From Cercophora sp. LCS_1 (taxonomy: Eukaryota; Ascomycota; Sordariomycetes; Sordariales; Lasiosphaeriaceae), in assembly GCA_036250225.1 (NCBI GenBank), contig JAPZLL010000061.1, forward strand, positions 1 to 64,000: a stretch of 64,000 nt of DNA, read 5' to 3'. Shown here in pieces: positions 21,410-33,504 of this stretch. Positions within the stretch are counted from its first letter, which is position 1. Every line of letters starts with the position of its first letter. The position numbers and the translations under genes are program-made. The notes beneath the pieces were generated by a model that searched no databases, had not been told where the DNA came from, and saw only the letters and a program-made list of their open reading frames with translations.

Positions 21410-24224
21410 TCAAATCATCCCGCCATGTCCGTGATGTCCCATCTGCCCACTATGCCTCAGTCCTGGCCCCAGATGTCCCGGCTCCATTCCCATGCCCGTA
21501 TGCCTCCGTTCCCCCATCTCCACATCCTTCCCAAACCCTCCACCCTCCAACCCAGGTGTATAAGGACTCAACAGCTCCAACCGCCGTCCCTCCTCCCCAC
21601 CCTCCTTCCGTTTCGCGGCATGCAGCGCCTTCACGCTCCCAACCCCCCTCATCCTTTCCAGATTCTTCTCCCTCCTCATCACCTCCGCCTTCATCCCACC
21701 CGTAACCCGTCCCTCCTCCTCCCTCAGCCGTCTCGCCTTCCTCTCCATCTCCCGTCCAACCATGTACAACCCACTCTTAACCGCCAACCACGTCACAGCC
21801 CCATTCCAGACATAACTCAGCATACTGCTCGCCAACGCCACAAGCGAGTTATTCAACACACCCTGCGAAAACGCAAACACAAACGCAATGAGCGTGATCG
21901 CAGCCGATACAGGAAACATGATTTTGAATTCGGTGGCGATGGGTAGCAACCCCTCGTTGAACTCGATGTTGTTCATCCCGAAGAGACCGACGCAAAAGGA
22001 CAACGGGAGGAAGATGATGGTGACGATGGTGAAAATCATGATGCTCTGGCCTTGCTTGAGCGTCAGCTGCGCCTGTTTGACCGCTTCGCGGGCTTCGATG
22101 ACGGAGGCTTGTTGCTGCTTGAGAGTCAGGATGTCCTTGAGCGCCGAGGAGGTGTTGGACGCGATTTGGAGGAGGGAGGCGAGTTCGGAGATGCGGCTTT
22201 GCAGGTCGGACAGGACGTGGTCGGCGAGAGATAATGTGTGTTGGGCTTTGAGCCGGAGGATTTCGGATTCGGGGTCGGGCTCTGGATCGTCGGACATGGC
22301 GTCTCCTAATACCAAGTCCCAGGCGGTCGAGACTTGGGACAGGGGCTTCTTTTTGTGGTGGGTCAAGGGGGAGAGCGTGTGGCGGATGTGTTTGGTGAGT
22401 TGGGAGAGGACGGCGAGTTGTTGGTCTTTGATGCGGAGCATAATGTGGATTTCGTCGACGACGTCTTTGACTTCTTTGAGGAGGTTTCCCTCTGGGTTGA
22501 TGTTGAGGAGCGTGTTTTGGGTTGAGTTGTTGGCCGCGGTGCTCGGTTGTTCGCGTTTGTAGTCGCGTGAGGCGAGATGGGTGTAGATGAGGAATTGGTC
22601 AAACGCGGCGGTTTGCTTGTAGGTCAGGTCGCGGATGGCGCCGGCAAAGGATTCAATGAGGTTGGGTTTGCGGTCGTCGGTTTTGGCGCGGTCGAAGAAG
22701 ACGCGCGAGCATTCGTCGATGATGACGAGGGCGAGGTCGTAGGCTGTGGAGATGTCGCCTGGGAGGGAGTCGAGGATGCGGTTGCGGAGGCTTTTGTGGA
22801 TGGCCGAGGGGTCAGGGCGGTTCTTGCCAAAACGTCGGGGGAAACTGGTGACTACGGTTTCTGCAACGTGTTAGAAGGGGTTGGGGTTGTGGCGGGGGAA
22901 ACATACTCTCGTCGAGAATCCACAGCCAGAGCTGGTCGACCATGATAATCCTGGGAACTTTACGGACGTCCTCATTGCATTGTTGACATTCGTCCATGCC
23001 GATGCAATCGTGTGGCTCCGGATTTGTTGCTCGGTATACGACTTGGTCTCGATCTCTTGCCCGTGTGCTCTTCAAGGCACCGTAATAAGACTGATCCAAT
23101 GTCCGTCGGGGATGCAGGGGAGGCTGAGCATGGAGGTACCTCATCATCAGCTGTTCCTCAGTGTGAACATCCATGGCCTCGGAGAGTGCTGCCGCCGCTC
23201 TCAGTAACTGCCCTAGTGCCCTTCTCCTGTCTGCTCTCTCCAGACTTGGCTGACCAGCCTCCTGAGGTGCAACCCATACCGGCGCGGTAGTATCCTGAGT
23301 ATGCGTGTGTGCGAGATTCTGAGCCTGGTTGACGACCTCAGACATGGACCTCGGCATCTGTTTATGAACCTCCTTGATGATCTCGGCCGATTTGACTCTC
23401 CCGCGATCCGTCTCCCAGTGCAGATACGGCATGAACAGTGCGAGGTTCTTGGGACTCACCGAAGAGTCAACAGCTATTCTGTCGCAAAACGGTCGCATAT
23501 GTCGTGCATGAACCTCTGCATCCGCTTCGAAATTCTGTTGGCCTTGCCAGTATTCTGGTCGAAGTAACGTCTCAGTCCGTGTCCTCGCCCGTCTATATTT
23601 CGATCTCAAGGACATGTCGTCCAGCTGTGGTCGTTTCTCGTGGTAATATCGCGCCATTACCTCCTCCACCCAGACCATGTTATTTGCCGGAAGATGGAAG
23701 TATCGAACCACGTCGTCGTCGCATGGCTGCATGATCGGGTTCCTCCTGATATCGTCCGCCAGCAAATCCGACATGGGGACCTTCTGTCGCGGAAACTGCC
23801 CAGGTAGACCTGGGACGTCATGTGGTCGACCATCTTTGAAATACATGACGGGCGCCTTGATGTAGTCGTTCACCAAATCGTCCGACCCAAAGTACGGGTT
23901 TGGCTCCGACGGCCGTCTCGAATCGGGCCCGTATGAAGCGCGCGGTCGTGATGTCGCAACGGCCCACTGCGTCATGGCCTGCTTGAACGAGCGTAACCTA
24001 GCGCCGGCGGTCGAGTCGTACTGCGCCGTCTCGAGGCGATGTCGCAGCTCAGCGATCTTGTCATTGTCGCGAACAATACGATTTTGCGCCTCCTGGGTGA
24101 GCGAATCGAAGAACTTGCGCCGTTTCGGCGCCCGCAGACACCCGTTGTAATGGGTCGTGATGTCTGAGACACAGTGGTCGTGAGGTCTCTCGCTGAGACA
24201 TGTCGAGGGATACTGGCGAGCCAT
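21410..24224 (-). CDS. Large CorA-like divalent cation transporter
   Basis: Exons 22907-24224 and 21410-22860 with a 46-nt intron (GTATGT...GCAG) give 922 aa. The long N-terminal cytosolic part contains the fungal CorA-like block DQLWLWILDE, then PRRFGKNRPD. A long helical region follows (residues about 600-720). The first membrane helix runs directly into FGMNN, the Mg2+-selectivity signature of the CorA family, and a second helix follows near AAITLIAFVFAF. The C-terminus is Gly/His/Met-rich. Start ATG 24224 begins MARQYPS; upstream in-frame codons are not ATG. CorA proteins form pentamers; this fungal branch is usually plasma-membrane. Ion specificity is inferred from GMN. Confidence 0.85.
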
Positions 24225-25104
24225 GGTTCGCTCACACGATCGAGGTCGACGATGACGGCGAAGGAGACGGAAGCAGCAAATAAAAAAAAAAAAAAAGAAG
24301 AGAAAAAGCCAAGACACACAGATTTTGAAGAAACGTGGGTGGGATGCGGACGGAGACGCCACCAACACCCCTCATTTTGCGCCAGCTTTGCGCTCTGTCG
24401 CAAGCCATGGCAGGGGTCTAGTCAGAGCACACCACCACATCGGAGGGACATCAGCCCCGAATCTGTGACCCAACACGCTTTCGGAACCGTTGCGAGAACC
24501 GCGAAATGCAGGGCCTTTTTGGCGCATCGTTCGACTTGAAGAAATCGCCCGAAGGAATGCAGACAAAGGGCGGCGTCGGAACACTGAAGACAGGAGTGGC
24601 GCATCGCATGCAGGTTGTCGGGATTGTGACACCCCTGCATGGTGTTTTGGGGCCAAACGCGTTGTGGCCGACGCGTGGGAGCCCACAGGGCTGAAGGGCT
24701 GAAATATTGGGAGCTGACCGATGTTTTAGGATGGCGCCACTTAAATACATGCTTGCTTTTTTTTTTTTTTTTTCGGGGGTCCTTCGCTCCTTCCACCCCC
24801 GAGCTTCGCTGATGAACAAACATAATACAACAGATTTGAACTTGGGAGCTTTATGTGAGTGAGATTGTATTGTCACGGAAAGATATTTTTGAGAACGGGT
24901 ATGCAACTCTCAGCCGCACTGCGCGGGGTTAGGTTGTCCCGTCTGACTGGTTCGCGATTTCAGGGGTTGCGTCGCACAACCCCTGAGCATGCGCGCTTCG
25001 CCCCTTTTACGGGGTAATGGTGTCGGGCGGGGTTACGCTTGCAAGAATGTGCCATATTCCTCCTCCAAGCGGTCTTCGCCCGTACTCTACGTAGTAGGTG
25101 CATC
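24225..25104. other. intergenic, no gene seen
   Basis: 5' flank of the CorA-like gene. Contains a poly-A run near 24282 and a poly-T run at about 24757-24773. Nothing coding is supported. Confidence 0.6.
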
Positions 25105-25464
25105 ATGCCACCCAAGGCCATAACCCTAGGCATGACCGTCGGAGTTGTCTTGATGACGGGCTAGTTATTCATCACCACGACCCTAGAATCTCTAGTAGAC
25201 TGGTACCACGAATATGTCCACGGAAGTCCCCGAGGCGAAAGGAACGTTGCGCTAGACAAACAGATCCTTGCCAATAGTGACCATACCCCAGAGACGCTCG
25301 AGGTCGCGAACGACGTCCTAAACAAGTTTCTCGATGCGATCAAGGTGGAACTCTCAGATGAGAATCGACAAGACCGAAACTTGATTCTTTTCGTCTTTGG
25401 ACACGGCGATCCGAACGGCCACAGTATCAGAATTGGTGGCGGAACACGGCGTGGTGGATGGTGA
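25105..25464 (+). pseudogene. Remnant of an FGHG-motif (caspase-like?) protein
   Basis: From ATG 25105 a frame of 119 codons is interrupted only by TAG at 25162-25164. Beyond it the frame has coding character and holds a strand-plus-motif block, LILFVFGHGDPNG, which looks like the catalytic His-Gly strand of caspase-like folds. It stops at TGA 25464; downstream, coding pieces (for example around 25630-25762) lie in other frames without the expected Cys motif. The TAG could derive from CAG or TGG by a C-to-T type change. Family assignment is tentative: I recognise the motif style but not a named domain. Probably a decayed gene copy. Confidence 0.45.
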
Positions 25465-25907
25465 AGAGAGCAGACAACGTAAAAGAACCTGGAAAGTCCT
25501 GCTTTATACGGAGAGACCACAGACGTAGCGGAAGGGTTGAGTTTATACGTGGTTGTTCAACACCCAAGGTAACCTCACAAGACTTATGAGTTTCGTCGAA
25601 GAAGACAATGAAGGGGGGCATTGCCCCTATGGTCATCCACCAGAACCCCTTCGAAAGCGAAGTTACACGGACGTCAACCAACGAAGACGTCCCAGAAATA
25701 TTGTTGTTGGACAATGTCACTTCTCGTTGGTTTGTACGCATCCCAGTTGAAACCGAAATATAATATCTGAGGGATGAACCCTTGAGTGATGTAGACTCTG
25801 CTTGTGTGGTATCGTTGCAAGGACAACTTTCTCTACCGTTTACAGAACAAATCAATCAAATCTCTGGGGAGTCTAGCCACAGGTTCCGACCACGTAGCAA
25901 GGAAAAA
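25465..25907. other. intergenic, possible pseudogene tail
   Basis: Short coding-like fragments continue from the FGHG remnant up to about 25762. No intact gene. Confidence 0.4.
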
Positions 25908-26302
25908 TCACAAGAAAAACAGGGCTCCAACCATGCCCCAAACCGCCAAAGCCCCAGCCGTTGCATCCCCTTTACCAACTGCAGCATTGCTCGTCTGCGC
26001 CGGCCCGGCACTATTCTAGTTGGCGATGGCGTCGTTGTTGTACCCCCACCAGCCTGGGTAGTTTTCGAAGGCGTCACCCCCGGAAACAACTGATCCCGAC
26101 ACAGTTCGGGGACCTTCCCAGAGAATACAGCCTGGTCGGCTGCGGGGCATGCCTTGATGCAAGTAATAAGTCTAGTCGCGGAGAGATATGTCTGACAGAG
26201 GCATTGGTCAAGGGCCGCGCTTTGTGCTTGTGATCTCAAAGGGGAGGAGGGGGAGATGACCGGAAAATTGACAAAGGATTGAGAGGAGACTATGTTTTGA
26301 AC
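25908..26302 (-). CDS. Small Cys-rich GPI-type secreted protein, 5' exon uncertain
   Basis: Two exons are visible: 26078-26302 and 25908-26015, with a 62-nt intron (GTGACG...CTAG). The first encodes a Cys-spaced segment (CLCQTYL...C...CPAAD...C) similar to CFEM-like small secreted proteins. The second ends in a hydrophobic tail, ALAVWGMVGALFFL, after a small-residue stretch, typical of a GPI signal. A CTTTCAG acceptor sits at 26303. A hydrophobic leader (ASLLVSLTALINLSAAG) ending in a good donor at 26548 lies about 250 nt upstream in phase, but no in-frame ATG precedes it. So the start codon is unresolved and the gene could be damaged at its 5' end. Likely wall- or membrane-associated. Confidence 0.55.
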
Positions 26303-26844
26303 CTGAAAGTGGCTAGTAGGTTCATGTTATTATTTATTATTAGGTGTCAAGGGCTCTCTTCCCCTGAGCAATCGGAGCGAAGTTCCTCCTTGCGGGAAGC
26401 GACTCTGACATCTACAAGTGAGGTTGCGCAAATGTGAGGTCTCCGGGAAGCCAATGATGGCGCTGCGCAGCAGATGCCCCGTCCCTGGTGTTTCACCACC
26501 CTAAAATTGACGATCACCCAGCTCAGAGCCACGTGGTTTTCCGTCACCTTCGACCGGTCACCCCCAGCCGCTGAGAGATTGATCAGGGCGGTGAGGGATA
26601 CTAGGAGAGAAGCGCGCAGGGTAGAAGGGATTTGGGGAGGTGGGGTATGCCGACGGCAAAAGTGAGGAACTACGGCGGCGCGTAGATTTAAACAGAAATA
26701 AAGCCATGCTTACTAGTAGTCTCCCGGTGGGAAGCCGCTTTCCCAGACCGTGAAGAGCCCTAGAGTACACAAAATCCCCCCCAAAAACAAGGAACTTGAC
26801 AGATATCCCAAACAAAATACCCACTCACTGCCAGGGTGCTCGGC
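26303..26844. other. probable intron and leader exon of the GPI-type gene
   Basis: Contains the candidate signal-peptide exon at about 26548-26650 (minus) and its long intron. Apart from this nothing is supported. Confidence 0.4.
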
Positions 26845-29770
26845 TCAGGGCTTGCCGACGACAGATCTAGGCTTTCTACGCCGTTGTGGCCGAAGTGATA
26901 GAATGCGTTGCAGTAGTAGATTCGACCGACTCGGGTCAAGCAACAATTCGACTTCCGCCCAATACCTGTCACCGTCTTCGCCTTTTCCCTGCACTTTCCT
27001 CCTTCTCACTTCGCTAATAATTCGTCGGCCATCACCATTTTCCATATATTGTCGCGGATTGGCGCCTTGACGCACCAAGAACTCCACAGTTTGAAGTCTC
27101 TTCTCTTCGGAGATATGCTCCTTCTGGTCGCTGGAATCTCCGCTGCCGCTGGTGGTGCCTGTTTGAGCGACTTTGGATGGATTTCTGGACTCCTTGGGGC
27201 ACCCAAATACGGCATTCTCCAGTAGCGATGTGGAGGCCTCGGTATGCACTTCTACATTGGTGATGTCCGACGCCGCTTCCAACTTCACCCTAAGATATGG
27301 AAGAATGCAGAACTGGGCGCAGAGTCCTAGGAACGAGTTATCGCTTTCGTTGAGCCACTCCCCGTTTATGCAAGCCGGCCAACGAAGCGGATTTCCTGAG
27401 TAATGGGGCCGTGAGGTCCACCTTTCCGCTTTCTTCCCAATCTCAGTGTCGAATTTGTCGAGAATTCTCACAAGCTCAAGGTGGTAATCTGGCGTGTCTA
27501 TGACGGCCGAGGCGTACCAAAGGCATCTCTCCACGTATTCCCAGAGCTCTCCCAAAGTTGGTTCGCGTCGGACGTGAGACTGGTCGTTTACTCTCATTGC
27601 TTCTGCCTTGAGGAGTAGGAGATGTGGATCGAACGAGTCCTCAATGCTGGATGCGATGCGACTCCAGACCTCTGGTTCCGTGGCCCAGTCCCTGGCGGTG
27701 CGGTGGAGGAAGTCAACGACACCAGATTGCACGCTTACTTCGAGGATACCCCGAGTTCTGCTGTCGAGTCGCCGTTTCATAAACTGGCGGACTTCTTCCT
27801 TCGCTTCCGGAGTGAGCGAATCGATTTCAAATGACGCTGGTTGCTCTTCGTCGGCCAACCAGAGCGTGAGATAGTCCAGTGGTCCGTATGCGGCCCTGAA
27901 AGTGGCAAAGAGCCTTGATGACTTTGGCTTGTTCCGTTCCCTTATGCTAGCCCAGATAACGTCATACAACTGGACGATCTCCTCAGGTAGTTGGTTTATC
28001 GTAGCCTGTAGCTCAGCTAATCCGTCGCCTTCGCTGAGAGATTCGAGAAGCGACCGCACCACGAGGGAGACCCAAAGGAAAACTCCACTTGATTTCTTCA
28101 CCACTTCGCCCAAAAGACTGCTGATCTCGGTCGGAAAGATGTGGGATAGTTCGAGGAAACCGGGGTTCGCCTCAAGCTTCACCTTCACAAAGTGGGAGAT
28201 ATCGTCCATGGTGAGGCCTTGCATACGAAGCATTGGATTTCCCTTAAAGGCATCTTCGAATTCTATCCATTGCCTGCTTGCAACACAAACTTTGGTCCCG
28301 GTCTGAGATTGTATGGTGCGGATGGTCTTGATTGCCTCGATCGGCGGTGATACGAACTCGTCGAGTCCGTCGACAAAGATGGCAAGCCTGAAGGTCCTCT
28401 CGCAATGGGAGAGGAGAGCCTGGAAAGATTCCTCCAGCTCCCATTGCTCCCAAGGAGGCATTTCAACGAGACCCCGTAAGGTAGCGAGGAATGCCCATCG
28501 TCGCGGGGCCACTTCGCGGACGAGAGATGGTAGCTGTTGCAGACTTTGGTGAAGCAAAGTCCTCAGTAAGCCGTCGCGGGACTTTTGCAGAGTTGTGCCG
28601 GCGTTCCAGGCGTAGTAACTAGCGAAAACGAGGGAATGCCCGCCCGACCATGTCAACAAATGGCCTGACAGAGAGTGGTGCTGGAGAATGAACTTGACAA
28701 GTGTTGACTTCCCCGAACCAGGCTTCCCAGTAATCCAGAAAACCTGTCTCGTATCCTCTCTCAGCCATGCCGGGAAGCTCACGCGCTCTCGGTCACCTCC
28801 AACGGATGTAAAGGCATCTTCCTGGAAAATCCATGAGCATGTCTTCTCAAATGCCTCGGGGATGGCTTCACCCCTCAGCTTCAGGGCGCCAAAATCCAGG
28901 CTTTGGGTGATGAAGGCTGTGAAAGCCGACTGCTGAGATGAATATTCCGCCGCTTCCGGACTCGGATCATTCCCGCCAACTGGTTGTGGTGATCTCAATC
29001 GATCCCATAGGTGGCAAGCTAGTTCATGATGAAGGCGCTTAGACTCCGGAAGCTCGGGGTTTTTTAGAATATCAGCGAGCATGGCTGGGACCGTCCTGCT
29101 CTCCCGGCCTAGTGGAGTGACACTGGTAGAGGATCTCGGCAACGCGGCTGTCCCCTCGATGCGGGTATTGAGTTCTCTCAGGACATCCAACAACTCATCC
29201 ATCCGTTGCCCAAATTGTATTTCGCGCTGCTGCATTTGCCTCGTGTCGTCCCTGGAATGGCAGTGAAATTAGATTTGCACAAGTTGTGGCATTCGTTCTT
29301 ACCAGAGTGTAAAGAGAGCAGCAGCCATCATTCGAACCCTCATCGCTTGTAATTCTTCGATTGTTTTGGTAGTTTTCGCCTGGCCCCAAATGGCTTTGAC
29401 TGCCAAGTGAATGGCATTTCGAACGCTCTTCGGCCTGCCGCTGGCTTCTTCCTCATCGCCGGCAATCTCGAGTTTGGCTGCTCCGTCTTTCTGGAGGCGA
29501 CGGAGGGTTTTTTTTAGCGGGGCGATTAGATCAGTGGCTTCGGCGTAGGGTTTGAGCATTGATTTTGCGTAGGGGAAGCCGAGGACGAGCTTGTCGATAT
29601 CGTTTGTTGGACCTGACCAAGCAATCCGGTGAGGTCAGCCACAACAGTGGAAAGCACCTCTTCCTTTGACGATTGATGTAGATCTCATGGGACGTCGACA
29701 GCAACTTCGACGCGAAATCGAGGAACTGTAACGTTGCCGCCGCTATACCGATAACGGACGCCGGATCCAT
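26845..29770 (-). CDS. NACHT-domain NLR-like STAND protein
   Basis: Fungal NLR-type signal-transducing ATPase, linked in other species to allorecognition and innate-type responses. Exons 29671-29770, 29303-29612 and 26845-29251 give 938 aa. The N-terminus (MDPASVIGIAAATLQFLDF) is the classical fungal NLR helical domain start. The NACHT core has the P-loop GKPGSGKST, a Walker B LAIFVDGLDEF, and the downstream GVFLWVSLVVRSL block. The C-terminal region is mostly helical, with one ankyrin-like stretch (VEFLVRQGANP) but no clear repeat array. The first intron (29613-29670) is odd: it contains family-like coding sequence in another frame. Trigger and partner are unknown. Confidence 0.85.
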
Positions 29771-30807
29771 AGTGGCAGCCGTAAACCAAAACTTTGAAGA
29801 TAGATGCGAATCCCACTTATGCTGCCGCACTTGGTGAGTTCCTACGGCCGTCGACGGCCCAAGGCTTCCATTAGGCAACCATCCCCCACAGCACACAACT
29901 GAAGACGTCACCTGACACTGGGTCGCATTTATTTGGGGCGGTGGCATGATGGGCGCCTGTAACCCGACATGGTTGGCCGAAATGACTCGTGCAGGCATGC
30001 ATGGCCGCATATTGGCCGTGGCTTAACTGGGCCAGATGGGAGCCCACTCGGGGGGCTGTGAAGTTGGCCGCCCAGGGCCTTGTGCCAGCACATTACAAAG
30101 GATTACACTTTTCCCCACGTTTAAATCAATTTAAAGCTACTTCGCGGGGGATTAATATTGAAGACCAAGATGGTAACCTGTCAGAAACATTGCACTTTGG
30201 ATTGGGTAGAAATCATGTATATATATATCTGGGTAGGCCCTGGCTGGAAAGGGGGCCATGGATTAGAAAGGTGGCCCCTGAATGGAAAGGGAGCCCCCGA
30301 GTAAAGGTCTAGCGTGTATTGCCAGACATCTGGTAGGGGCAGACGGCTTTGAGCTGGCGCTAGCCGCTTAGGCAATATTTCCGGTTGAGGGCTTTTGAAC
30401 GCTTGAAGAAAGGTTAAAGTTTGAAAGACTTTTGAGAGTGGAAATTCTAATCTAGATTAAAATGGTAAGTATTTATCTTGCTTTTATCATTGAATCAATA
30501 TGGACGAGAAAAGTCGGAAGCTGATTGATGTCTTGGGATTGACTCACCTTGCAGTGATGCAGGTGTCAATAAATAGAGTTCTACGATTGGGACCGGAGCC
30601 TGATGCTAGGTTTAGGAGAACAGAAGAGTCGGGTCCTGCAAGCAGAAACGTCCCTGAGGGATTAATGCCCCATTGCGCACACGTCCTGATCGGCAGCCTA
30701 CTCAGGTATCTAAGGAGGTACCGACCTAAGTACACAGCCCACTGCTCATTATTAGAGGAATTAGCAACGGGCACAGCAGCTCGGACGAGCACATCGAAAT
30801 TCGACAG
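29771..30807. other. intergenic, no gene seen
   Basis: 5' flank of the NLR-like gene and 3' flank of the SDR. Short imperfect direct repeats of a GGAAAGGG.GCC unit lie at about 30246-30296. No coding region supported. Confidence 0.55.
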
Positions 30808-31728
30808 CTAAGTGAAGATAATCCCACCATCAACAACATACGTCTGCCCCGTAACATAATCAGAGTCCGACCCAGCCAGAAAGCTCACCAGCTTTGCGAC
30901 ATCCTCAGGAACACTTGTCCTGCCCAAAGCAATCAGCTCATCGCTATACTTCCTGATCATATCTCCCTTTGACTTCCCGGCCTTTTTAGCCAAGCCTTCA
31001 TCAATCAGCTCCCACATGGACGTGTCGACAATGCCCGGCGCATACGCATTGACAGTGATGCCATGCTCAGCAAGCTCCATGGCGTACACCTGCGTCAGAC
31101 CTCGAACCGCCCACTTGCTAGCACTGTAGTGACCAAGCAATGCAAACGGTTTGAAGGCGACGATACTTGCTGCTCCGATCAACTTGCCTGGTGTTCTCTG
31201 GGCAATGAGCTGCTTTGCTGCAGCCTCTGCATTTTGGTCAGTTTCATCCTCTCGGGGGAGTGGCGGGGACATACGGTAGCAATAATGCACACCAGCAACA
31301 TTGACCTCAAACATACGCTGGAAGTCCTCCGGCGTCACGTCCAGCAACGGCTTCACCTGCGCGATTCCCGCGTTGGCAACCATGGTGTCGAGCGGACCGA
31401 GTGCGGAAACCGAGCTGTCAATGAGGTTCGTCACGGCACTTGGTGAGGAGATATCGGCTGCAAAGCCATGGGCTTTTCGGCCGAGGTCTTGAATCGAAGA
31501 GACGACCTCGTCGATTGACTTCTGAGCCGAAGGGACATCGTTGATGGTGACGTCGTAGCCGTCGCGAGCGAGGCGCAAAGCAATGGCTTTGCCGATGCCG
31601 CGACCACCTCCAGTGACGATGGCGGTGCGGTGGAGGGCAGATGTGTTGGAGAAGGTGCGGCGCGGGGTTCGGGGTGGTAGGACCCGAGGGAGGACGGGGC
31701 GAAACTTGAGAAGGAGGGTGATGGCCAT
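30808..31728 (-). CDS. Short-chain dehydrogenase, acetoin/diacetyl reductase-like
   Basis: Exons 31275-31728 and 30808-31226 with a 48-nt intron (GTATGT...GCAG) give 290 aa. The Rossmann signature TGGGRGIG, the NAG motif (NAGIAQ) and the catalytic Y-x3-K (YSASK) are intact; the catalytic Ser lies in AASIVAF. The C-terminal YVTGQTYVVDGG is typical of classical SDRs. The resemblance around KPLLDVTPEDFQRMF is to acetoin/diacetyl reductases. A 30-residue Arg/Pro-rich N-terminal extension (LLLKFRPVLPRVLPPR) before the Rossmann strand looks like a mitochondrial presequence. Cofactor is probably NAD(H); substrate is inferred. Confidence 0.88.
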   Translation of the reverse strand: MAITLLLKFRPVLPRVLPPRTPRRTFSNTSALHRTAIVTGGGRGIGKAIALRLARDGYDVTINDVPSAQKSIDEVVSSIQDLGRKAHGFAADISSPSAVTNLIDSSVSALGPLDTMVANAGIAQVKPLLDVTPEDFQRMFEVNVAGVHYCYRMSPPLPREDETDQNAEAAAKQLIAQRTPGKLIGAASIVAFKPFALLGHYSASKWAVRGLTQVYAMELAEHGITVNAYAPGIVDTSMWELIDEGLAKKAGKSKGDMIRKYSDELIALGRTSVPEDVAKLVSFLAGSDSDYVTGQTYVVDGGIIFT

Positions 31729-32129
31729 TTTAGGGGTATAAAATGACGGAGGTTTGCATGTGTTCTAGTAGCGGAGTCCTTGAAGCAAATTTCTACCTCA
31801 ATGGTAGTAGCAACAACGATGTTTGTGTAAGCTTTTCTAGGTGCATGTCCTAGTGCATGTTTGGCTTTATCTCGTTGTCTGGAGCGGGAGAAGAGGGGCT
31901 TGCATCACCCCGCATCGTCGATGGATATTTTGCGATGCAGGTTCATGCCGTGCAACCGGCAAATACCACTCCGATTGTTGACTTTGATAGTGAGGCAACT
32001 CGAGCTGTCCAAGTGTCGATCACGGGACTTGGCGTGTGATGATGGCTTCACCCCGCAGTTCAGCTGGCTTCGTTGGAAAATCAAGGGTTTCAGCTTTGAT
32101 CACTACTTTGCATCAGCGATTCAGCAAGG
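31729..32129. other. divergent promoter region, no motif called
   Basis: About 400 nt between the SDR start and the small membrane protein start. No coding frame is convincing. Confidence 0.55.
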
Positions 32130-32732
32130 ATGGCAGCGACGTCTGTCACTTCCGCACTCCACATAACTCAAATATGGCAGTCTCTATTCAAGACGACAAT
32201 CGCAATATCGACTTTTGGCGGCAGCATCACCTTCCAGGTAATCTTCCAGCAGGTTGACGGGGAACCGCAAAACAACCACGATACTTCGTTTCGGTTCGAA
32301 TACAAAGACTCACGCTCTTTTCTGGCTGGCGCATGGGCGGCTTTCCTCATTGCTCTTGCCATCAGCTGTGTCGGCGCTGTTGTTCTCACGATAAGACACC
32401 AAGAAATCATCACGGGATTCAAGACTCGCGTACCGAAGGGTTGGTCATTATTTATTGTCATCGCCGGCTTTCTTGCTGTGGAGGCGTTGATCTTGGCATT
32501 TGTGGTTAGCAGTTTGGCTGTGACTGCGTATTCGAATAAGACAGGCTGGGCGACGGCGGCATTTGCAGGTCTCTGTGCGGTCCTCACGCTGATCTTCTGG
32601 CCGGTCCTTGTTTCGTAAGTTCTTTCCTCTGGGCTCCATGCCAACAGCACAGCTGATTAGCCCAGAGAGACAAGGCGGAGGTCCGTCGTCAGCGATCCAC
32701 CAGGAAGAATCTCAGCCGGTGATGAGCCGTGA
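32130..32732 (+). CDS. Small four-TM membrane protein, function unknown
   Basis: Exon 1 (32130-32614) reads to a GTAAGT donor whose TAA would otherwise end the ORF. Exon 2 (32666-32732) adds a basic tail, ETRRRSVVSDPPGR, for 183 aa in total. Three or four hydrophobic helices are visible: FLAGAWAAFLIALAISC, WSLFIVIAGFLAVEALIL and AAFAGLCAVLTLIFWPV, plus a weaker N-terminal one. The layout resembles small fungal membrane proteins with paired helices, but I do not recognise a named family. Unspliced, the protein would stop at residue 161. Divergent from the SDR gene. Confidence 0.62.
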
Positions 32733-33504
32733 GGTCTGGAGAAGCGAAAAGTCCGGAGCAGCTTTCCAGCTTCCCGGGTTCATGCAAGTAGGCGGGAGAG
32801 CGAACACAAGGCTTGCCGGCTGCGAGGATATAGGCCAGACATTCTGTCTCTGGGTAATCATCGGCTTATAATCCATCCGTCCCCAAGGACGCAAAGTAGA
32901 GAATGCTGTCAGAACAAAGATTGTCGCTGTCCCCGCTACTCCCGTCTTGGCTTTGCTCCGGCTGTACGGCCCGGTCCGCTGTCTGTCTGCCGAAGTTTCG
33001 ACGGGGTTCGACCGAACTATCGGCAGTCTGCATTACTAATCCCCATCTCCCTAACCCAAGTCAGCAACTTCCAAGACGTCAACATCCACTCTGGATCCGA
33101 AGCGAACTGCTCAAGGAGGTTGGTCTCCCGCGCTTGCAGTTTGCAATGACTCCTCGCCGGAAGTTCTCGAGTATAACGGACATTAGTCGGTCTTAAATCC
33201 GCGCATCACCGCAGTTTCTCTGCGTAAACCATGTTTATCGTTCGCCTGTGCGTCTTCAGGGGCTGTCGAGACGTAGATGTTGCCCGAGGATTAGCCATCC
33301 CGGCCCGTTGGCGTTTACAGGCCTGAAGCCAGCCATCAAGATGTGTCCTTGAAGAGTAAATATTGCATGTCCAACAAGTATAAAGGTCTAATCTCCTTCG
33401 AGATTCCCAAACTCATCCAGTATCATCCCTCATCATCTCTAAAGTCCATCGTCATCATAGCTTCCGAACCACCATCGCAGCCAACTAACAACGCCAACAT
33501 CAAC
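32733..33504. other. intergenic, no gene seen
   Basis: 3' flank of the small membrane protein and 5' flank of the second SDR. No supported feature. Confidence 0.6.

Noticed and set aside
24753..24775. Poly-A tail of a retroposon at the T run
   Set aside because: No target duplication or element body seen; isolated homopolymers occur elsewhere in this window.
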